NCBI GenBank assembly: GCA_031276635.1 | Contig: JAISMU010000123.1 | Coordinates: 1 to 41,407 of the forward strand | Source: Deltaproteobacteria bacterium | Lineage (GTDB): Bacteria > Desulfobacterota > Desulfarculia > Adiutricales > Adiutricaceae | Direction of reading: 5' to 3' | Length of the DNA: 41,407 bases | Shown here: piece after piece, positions 36,197 through 41,407 of the stretch | Layout of the letters: the number at the start of each line of letters is the position of its first letter | How positions within the stretch are numbered: position 1 is the stretch's first letter | The notes under the pieces: generated by a model | The model's input: the letters and a program-made list of their open reading frames with translations, nothing else | The model's database searches: none | Told to the model about the DNA's origin: nothing | Made by a program: the position numbers and the translations under genes

Positions 36197-37600
36197 TCAA
36201 CGGAGACCTCTCAAAGCCTTTTTCGCGTCCGCGTCTCCTTGATCCGCAGCCAGGGTCAGCCATTTTTTGGCCTCGACCAGATCTCGGGGAACTCCATCCC
36301 CATTTTTATACGTCAGCCCGAGGTTATATTGGGCCCCCACATGGCCCTGGTCCGCGGCCAGGCGATACCATTTAATCGCCTCGATCTTGTCCACCGGAAC
36401 CCCATCGCCATTGTCATAGGAAACCGCTAAGTTGAACTGAGCCTTATCCAATCCCTGTTCCGCGGCCTGGAGATACCATTTAATCGCGGCGGCCTTGTCC
36501 ACCGGCAACCCATTGCCATTGTCATAAGCCAACGCCAGATTATATTGAGCCGAGGCCTGGCCGTTTTCGGCGGCCAAACGATACCACTTGAGGGCTTGGG
36601 CTCTATCCTTAGGGACCCCATCGCCAGAATTATAGGAGAGGGCCAGGTTAAACTGAGCGTTGGCGTGATCCTGATCGGCGGCCAAACGATACCATTTGAT
36701 GGCCTCGGCCTTGTCTACAGGAATCCCCTCGCCGAAATCATAAGCCACCGCCAGATTGTATTGGCAGGTGGCGTCGCCTTTATCAGCGCACAGCCGGAAC
36801 CATTTGGCTGACTCAGTCTGGTCTTTGGGAACTCCTTCGCCTTGCTCATAAATAAAGGCCATTTTCTTCTGAGCCGAAAGAAATCCGCCTTCCGCCGAGC
36901 GCCGGAACCATCTCAGGGCCTCGGCCTGGTCCTGAGGAACTCCATCGCCATCACTGTAAGACACACCCAGATTATGTTGGGCGGCCAGGTGATTCTGTTC
37001 CGCGGCCTTAAGGTACCATCGAATAGCCTCGGGCTTGTCCACCTCGGTCCCCTCGCCAGTGTCATAAGACACGGCCAGATTATACTGGGCGTTGGGGTTG
37101 CCTTGATCGGCGGACTTGCGGTACCACCTAACGGCCTCAGCTTTATTCTCCGGGGCTCCCTGACCAAAGTCATAAGCTAATCCCAGTTCGTATTGGGACA
37201 CAGGATCTCCGGCCTCAGCGGCGACAAGGAGTATTTTGACCTCATCCGACAACCCATCCTCAGCTGGGTCAGAATCATTTTTCAACTGTTCGAGCGCTTT
37301 ACCGAAAATATTGAAGTCTGCGACTGGTCGAACCTTTTTTTCAAACCCCTTAACGCCAAAGAACCCCTGGCCTTGAGGCGCGACAGAAGAACTGAGTTGA
37401 TTGTCGAGAGCGGGGCCGCTCAGAAGCCTCCCAGACTCATCCGCCACTTCCAGGATTCTTGAGTAAACTTCCAGATCAGAGTTGACCTCTGAGGTTATCC
37501 CCTTGGCCATGGACGGATTAAAAATGCCCCCCAGGCACAGCCAGGCGACAGTTAACAAAAGGACTGACAGAGACTCTAAATATTTTCTCATTGCAAACAT
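36197..37600 (-). CDS. Exported Sel1-repeat protein
   Basis: This 467-residue protein has a signal peptide (RKYLESLSVLLLTVAWLCLGG, cleavage probably near PSMAKG), a roughly 80-residue non-repeat region, then nine to ten Sel1 repeats to the C-terminus. Cores such as AIKWYRLAADQDHANAQFNL, GDGVPKDRAQALKWYRLAAE and AAIKWYLQAAEQGLDKAQFN are highly regular. GAGGTGGAG sits just before two possible starts, ATG at 37600 and ATG at 37591; the frame continues to 37699 without support. It follows the YgiW/BOF gene by about 95 bases on the same strand and ends at a strong terminator, so the two exported proteins may be cotranscribed. Confidence 0.9.
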   Translation of the reverse strand: MFAMRKYLESLSVLLLTVAWLCLGGIFNPSMAKGITSEVNSDLEVYSRILEVADESGRLLSGPALDNQLSSSVAPQGQGFFGVKGFEKKVRPVADFNIFGKALEQLKNDSDPAEDGLSDEVKILLVAAEAGDPVSQYELGLAYDFGQGAPENKAEAVRWYRKSADQGNPNAQYNLAVSYDTGEGTEVDKPEAIRWYLKAAEQNHLAAQHNLGVSYSDGDGVPQDQAEALRWFRRSAEGGFLSAQKKMAFIYEQGEGVPKDQTESAKWFRLCADKGDATCQYNLAVAYDFGEGIPVDKAEAIKWYRLAADQDHANAQFNLALSYNSGDGVPKDRAQALKWYRLAAENGQASAQYNLALAYDNGNGLPVDKAAAIKWYLQAAEQGLDKAQFNLAVSYDNGDGVPVDKIEAIKWYRLAADQGHVGAQYNLGLTYKNGDGVPRDLVEAKKWLTLAADQGDADAKKALRGLR

Positions 37601-37695
37601 CTCCACCTCAAAAAAAATAACCCTGAATCCATTTCTGGTTGCGCTTCTGGGGACCATAGGGCTTAACTTGGCCAGGAGCTCGAGCCCAAACCCGG

Positions 37696-38082
37696 TCACT
37701 TGACGATCAGGATCTGGTCAACCTCAACTTCTACGCTATTCCAATCCTTGTCGATCTCACCTTTGATCTCAACGGAAGTTTCCGGGGTCACAGTCTGGCC
37801 GAGCCATTTGTCCTGGTCAATATCCACCGTGATATCGCCAGTGGAATCGCGGAAGATGTATTTGTCCTTGCCCAGATGGCGGATGATGTTACCACGTAAA
37901 ATCACAAAGGCGTCATCGCGGAGCTGACGGGCCGCCTCCACCGTAACCTGAGAAAGACCCGGGCCGGAAAACCCTCCCCCCTGCTGACCAACCGTCCCGC
38001 CCTGAAAACCCACCTGAGCCAGGGTCAAAGACGAGGTTAGGCTGAAGAATAAAACCACAGAGGCAAAAATCAATTTTCGCAT
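37696..38082 (-). CDS. YgiW/YdeI-type BOF-family periplasmic protein
   Basis: This 128-residue protein has a signal peptide (RKLIFASVVLFFSLTSSLTLA), a short Gly/Gln-rich segment and an OB-fold of the bacterial OB-fold family (PF04076): VTVEAARQLRDDAFVILRGN, KDKYIFRDSTGDITVDID and VEIKGEIDKDWNSVEVEVDQ. Members such as E. coli YgiW and Salmonella YdeI/OmdA are periplasmic stress-tolerance proteins, acting against peroxide and cationic peptides. The ATG is preceded by GTGGAG. It lies directly upstream of an exported Sel1 gene, so a shared envelope-stress role is possible but unproven. Confidence 0.9.
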   Translation of the reverse strand: MRKLIFASVVLFFSLTSSLTLAQVGFQGGTVGQQGGGFSGPGLSQVTVEAARQLRDDAFVILRGNIIRHLGKDKYIFRDSTGDITVDIDQDKWLGQTVTPETSVEIKGEIDKDWNSVEVEVDQILIVK

Positions 38083-38902
38083 ATTACATCTCCACAGAAG
38101 AAACTCTTTAAAGACGAGGCTTAGTTAATGCGATAAGAGTCGCTATAAAAATAAATTAAATTTTTATTAATTAAAAATTATAATTTAACTACTAATATTA
38201 AGAACAATATTAAGAAATAATTTTTATTATTTACTTATTATAATATTTTATTTTATTTAATCTTACTTCATTTGGAGCTTGATGTCAAGTTTACCTGGCT
38301 TTAATCCAGACCAGGCCGGGAAGAATCAGCGAGGGATTATATATTTTTTTTTCGGGTTTAATCTATTTGACTTTTTAGCTCGTCTGGTGGGCTCGGGGTT
38401 TCTAAACCCGCCGACTGACTCAGCCGGGTTAACCAAGGCCGACCCTCGCCCTCTGAAACGCCAAAATCTTTCTCACGCGCCGCGGAAAACCATTTTAACA
38501 GCCTGAGGTCGCTTGAGCGAAGTCAACCTCTCTCCGACCAGGGCCTTAAAAAACTGGAAAAATTAACCGCCGCCGCCTGGACCCAACGGCAATAAAAACG
38601 GCCCAAACAACGCCAGACAACCAGAGACAAACCTGGCTCGAGGCGAAAACCAGCCCTGAACAAGCTCGACCCGCGATGAGGGGGTTTAAAATATAAAAAA
38701 AAGGGTTGGAGCGGACAAAGACCCTCGCCAATCAGGCGCCAACCAAGCGTCAACCAAGCTCATCTATTAGCCAAAAGCAGGACAGGCGGTCCGCGACTGG
38801 CGACCCGCGGGCTGGCTCGAGGTGAGCTCCCAGGCTGAGGAGGCTCGGGCCAAACTTGGGGCGCGGTTCGGCCGGAGGTGAGAAGTTGGGTTGGAAGCGA
38901 GT
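38083..38902. other. Spacer, no supported gene
   Basis: AT-rich next to the BOF gene (probable promoter region), then GC-rich. A 74-codon plus-strand frame from ATG 38282, with GGAG four bases upstream, has no family likeness and shifts composition halfway, so it is not called. Confidence 0.4.
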
Positions 38903-39856
38903 TTAAGCCTCGGTCTCTGGCCCAGGCTCGCCTGATTTCTGACCCCGCGCCGCCAGCCTGGCCGCCCTGGCCTCAATTTCCATTTCGCGCTCGGGGCCCA
39001 GGCCAATGATTTTCATCATGGTCTCCGTGGAGACTGGGGACGAGTTTTCGCGGAACATGAGCTCTATTGGGCGCTCCAGGGGCAAGGCTGAATCGGCCTC
39101 TTCGGCCATATTCAAAAGTTTGGCGACTTCCCTCGCCAAAGGTTCTGGCCCGGGCTCACCCGACTTCTGTTCTCGCGCCGCCAGCCCGACCGCCTCGGCC
39201 GCGTTTTCCTCTTCGCGCTCAAGGCCCTGATCAATGATTTTCTTAATGGTCTCCCGGGAAACTGGGGCCATGTTTTCGAGAAACCTGAAAGTTTGAGGGC
39301 TCTCCAGGGACGGGTTTGAATCGGCCTCTTCGGCCATATTCAAAAGTTTGGCGACTTCCCTCGCCAAGTGAGCCTGACGGGTCCTGGCCCGGAGACGCCG
39401 AAAAGCTCGGCCCTTGGCGGTTTTTACCTTAATCTCAGGGCCCGCTAAATTAACCGCGCCTAATTTTCGCAAGCCTAAACTTTGAGCGACTTCCAGGACT
39501 AGGCCCAAAAAGTAAGTCACCTCTGACGCGAAACGTCGCCGAAAATCCGTGAGAATTAAGTGATCCGGGTGATGGCCAGCGCATATGTAATAATAAGGGA
39601 CTTTATCATAAGTGGCCTCTTCAATGGCCCGGCTGGAAAATTTTTCAAGGCAATAGGAGTAAATCAAGAGGGCTAGCAATAAAGATGGAGGATAAACCTC
39701 TTGGTCAGGGACATCATAGGCCTCATTGAGCTGGTCAAGAGCTAAATTTTCCACAACCAGAACCACAAACTTGGCTAAATGGTTGTCTGGAAGCGAAATA
39801 TCAAAAGAAGAGAACAAACGAAGATTTTGGCGGTCGCCCACCTCTATGAAAGCCAT
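38903..39856 (-). CDS. Transposase-derived protein (DUF772 N-domain) with duplicated C-terminal segment
   Basis: Residues about 30-130 match the N-terminal domain of IS1182/IS5-type transposases (DUF772, PF05598): YDVPDQEVYPPSLLLALLIY, SSRAIEEATYDKVPYYYICA and GHHPDHLILTDFRRRF. The segment that in active enzymes carries the first catalytic Asp (consensus near LGTVALDGTKIKANAS) reads LGAVNLAGPEIKVKTAKG, so that Asp is gone. The DDE domain that should follow is absent. Instead, a 76-codon segment (LAREVAKLLNMAEEADS...REQKSGEPGPE) occurs twice in tandem. The ATG at 39856 has GAGG, and no frameshift interrupts the 317 codons. Either a decayed IS product or a domesticated DNA-binding protein; it cannot transpose by itself. 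Confidence 0.8.
   Translation of the reverse strand: MAFIEVGDRQNLRLFSSFDISLPDNHLAKFVVLVVENLALDQLNEAYDVPDQEVYPPSLLLALLIYSYCLEKFSSRAIEEATYDKVPYYYICAGHHPDHLILTDFRRRFASEVTYFLGLVLEVAQSLGLRKLGAVNLAGPEIKVKTAKGRAFRRLRARTRQAHLAREVAKLLNMAEEADSNPSLESPQTFRFLENMAPVSRETIKKIIDQGLEREEENAAEAVGLAAREQKSGEPGPEPLAREVAKLLNMAEEADSALPLERPIELMFRENSSPVSTETMMKIIGLGPEREMEIEARAARLAARGQKSGEPGPETEA
39089..39367 (-). repeat. 228-base in-frame direct repeat
   Basis: The stretch 39089-39139 is identical over 51 bases to 39317-39367, a period of 228 bases (76 codons). The rest of the two units is similar but diverged (for example PVSRETIKKIIDQGLERE against PVSTETMMKIIGLGPERE). Confidence 0.9.
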
Positions 39857-40982
39857 AAAAAGAACCTCACTGGTCAATAAGGAAAAAAACCACAAAACTG
39901 GGCTTGAGGGTGATTCTAATTTAATTATGATAGCGACAAAAAATTATTGACCGCTATAATAAACTTAACTTGACCCCCCCAAAAAAAATAAGCCGCTGGC
40001 TTGGCCAAAGATTGGCCAGGGAAAAACTAAAATCAATTACTCTGCCCCGGTTGCCTGACATTCAAGGTTGATAGACCGAGAGCGATATTTTGTCCTCCCC
40101 GCCTCCAGCCAGTCAAGCCAAACAACCTGTATTTTGTCCGCTGGGGACAGTATAAATGAAAATGACCCAAATTACGCCTTGGATCGCGCTTTGGCGGGAG
40201 CTCACGAACTTTCCGACCTTGAAAAAGCCAATAGCCTATTACTCCGACCTCATCTTCATGGTTGATCTTGGTTGAGCGCTGATTCCGGGAACTCACTGAC
40301 AAGTGGGTTCGATAGAGGTACCTTTAATTCTGTTGATGATTTGTTTATAAAATAAATTCGTCTGTATGATTTCATAATGATAAGAAAAAAAATTATCATT
40401 GGGTGGCTAAAATTGAGGATACACTGGCCAAAGTTGAAAGAGCGAGAGCCGCTTTAGCGGCTGACAAGTCTCTGGCGCGACGGTCAGCTATTTTAAGAGG
40501 GAACGAATTTTTCATCCAATACCCTAGTCTAAGTTGAGCCGAGGGAAAAATAAGATTTCCAGAATTTGTCATTTGCGTCGCCATTGTTTATAATCAGATA
40601 AGAACGCGTATTTATTTCAGAACCAATTTTCTGACCGAAACGCGCGGGGGAGCCAAACCAAAGTCAGGCGTATTCCAAATCACGCTTCCGCTTGGAGTCA
40701 AAAGCGCGGCGGTATACGTCAATTGGGCGAAAAATGGCCGGACTTTCCAGCGGTCGCGATAGCGGCTGGTGACCTCAAACCAAAAATCCCAATTTTTTTC
40801 ACCTTGAGGAGCGGACCGTCCGTCGGCGCTGATTGGCTTCCGAGAGCCTTTCGAGCGAGGACGGCGGCCGCGAATTTAAAGAAACAAACTGTATTTAGAG
40901 GGTTAAAGCTTTATTATATCAAATTTAAGTATTTAAATTAAAGTAGGTTGATTTATTGTAATTTTTTATTTCTATAAAATGA
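39857..40982. other. Gene-free stretch right of the transposase-derived ORF
   Basis: No gene is supported. Minus-strand frames at 40033-40302 and 40396-40515 were considered; the second has AGGG before an ATG (39 codons, KNSFPLKIADRRARDLSAAK) but no family match. No terminal inverted repeats of an insertion sequence were found by eye. The last part (40880-40980) is AT-rich. Confidence 0.4.
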
Positions 40983-41407
40983 TTAAGAACCTATTTCATC
41001 AATAACCGCCTTGACCTCAGTTCTATCGCCAACGATTAACGCTGTTTTAAAGACTTTATAACCTAATCCTAGATACTTAGAGGCGTAATTTTTGTCCCCG
41101 ATTTGGGCTAAAGCCTCATTAGCTTTTTTGGCCATGATGGCCTTAATTTTATCTGGAGACTGGCTTTTACCAATTTTCTTCGGCTCAATCCCAACCTCGC
41201 CAGTCTGACTCTTTAATAAATCGGCCAACTTGACATATTTCAGCTCAATGATAAAGATATTTTTTCCGCCAGCCTTTTGGTCGCCCACCTCCAAGACAGC
41301 GTCAATAAACCCATCGCCAGTGGGCTCCTCGACTTTGGGCGGCTGGCCAGCCAAAGCCAAAGCGGAAAAAAGGCAGGTCTGATAAAAACCCTCAGAGGGA
41401 GAATGGA
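40983..41407 (-). CDS. PD-(D/E)XK nuclease-family protein, cut by the window edge
   Basis: This is the C-terminal part of the same nuclease family as the fragment at 28287. The frame is open to the right end of the window, where it reads HSPSEGFYQTCLFSALALAG, then EEPTGDGFIDAVLEV, NIFIIELKYVKL and DKNYASKYLGLGYKV. The Asp and the ExK residues of the nuclease core are present. The apparent TTG start at 41360 is only an artefact of the truncation; the true start and any AAA-ATPase-like N-terminal domain lie outside. Coding DNA is GC-richer than in the 28287 copy, so this may be the resident, intact paralogue. Confidence 0.8.
   Translation of the reverse strand, partial: HSPSEGFYQTCLFSALALAGQPPKVEEPTGDGFIDAVLEVGDQKAGGKNIFIIELKYVKLADLLKSQTGEVGIEPKKIGKSQSPDKIKAIMAKKANEALAQIGDKNYASKYLGLGYKVFKTALIVGDRTEVKAVIDEIGS

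Noticed and set aside
38282-38506. 74-codon plus-strand ORF with GGAG before ATG
   Set aside because: No family match, biased composition in its second half and no neighbour context.
40033-40302. 89-codon minus-strand ORF
   Set aside because: No ribosome-binding site, no recognisable domain, atypical composition.
40270-40335. Sequence gtgggttcgatagag resembling a tRNA T-arm
   Set aside because: No acceptor or anticodon stem can be built around it.

Overview
The window looks like chromosomal DNA of a Gram-negative bacterium. The evidence is a set of signal peptides and lipoproteins, a predicted outer-membrane protein and a YgiW-type periplasmic protein. Folate-dependent TrmFO together with MutS2 fits a Desulfobacterota (delta-proteobacterial) relative better than an enteric bacterium; this is an inference and no species is named. 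Most genes are GC-rich and sit between very AT-rich spacers. Three blocks are AT-rich in their coding sequence too and look foreign: a ParA pair (28-1395), a DNA adenine methylase (7368-8276) and a truncated nuclease gene (28287-28940).

Layout. 0-2.4 kb: parA plus a small partner gene (minus strand), divergent from terD across a spacer with tandem hairpins. 2.6-6.8 kb: a tightly packed ilvN-hisB-hisA-mutS2 run with overlapping or nearly touching genes. 7.4-8.3 kb: an orphan DpnM-type adenine methylase. 8.4-13.8 kb: two unrecognised membrane proteins on opposite strands and a CapA-family protein. 14.6-20.8 kb: five paralogous Sel1-repeat genes head to tail on the minus strand, all with strongly basic C-termini and two with long aspartate runs, plus decayed copies. 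21.2-24.5 kb: a predicted outer-membrane protein and a membrane-anchored DUF2726 protein. 25-27.3 kb: typA and a small Cys-rich protein separated by stacked terminator hairpins. 28.3-29.4 kb: remnants of a PD-(D/E)XK nuclease gene. 29.6-32.1 kb: trmFO and a TPR lipoprotein. 32.2-38.1 kb: three more Sel1 genes (two exported), a small lipoprotein and a YgiW/BOF gene. 38.9-39.9 kb: a transposase-derived ORF that has lost its catalytic part and carries an internal duplication. The right edge cuts a second nuclease gene.

The most distinctive content is the eight-gene Sel1 expansion. The 14.6-20.8 kb array shares one architecture: an N-terminal cap, four to five Sel1 repeats, a shared post-repeat helical module, a variable linker (acidic in two genes) and a Lys/Arg-rich tail. 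This suggests a diversifying family of scaffold or adaptor proteins whose partner is unknown. No CRISPR array, rRNA, convincing tRNA, integrase or phage module was seen.
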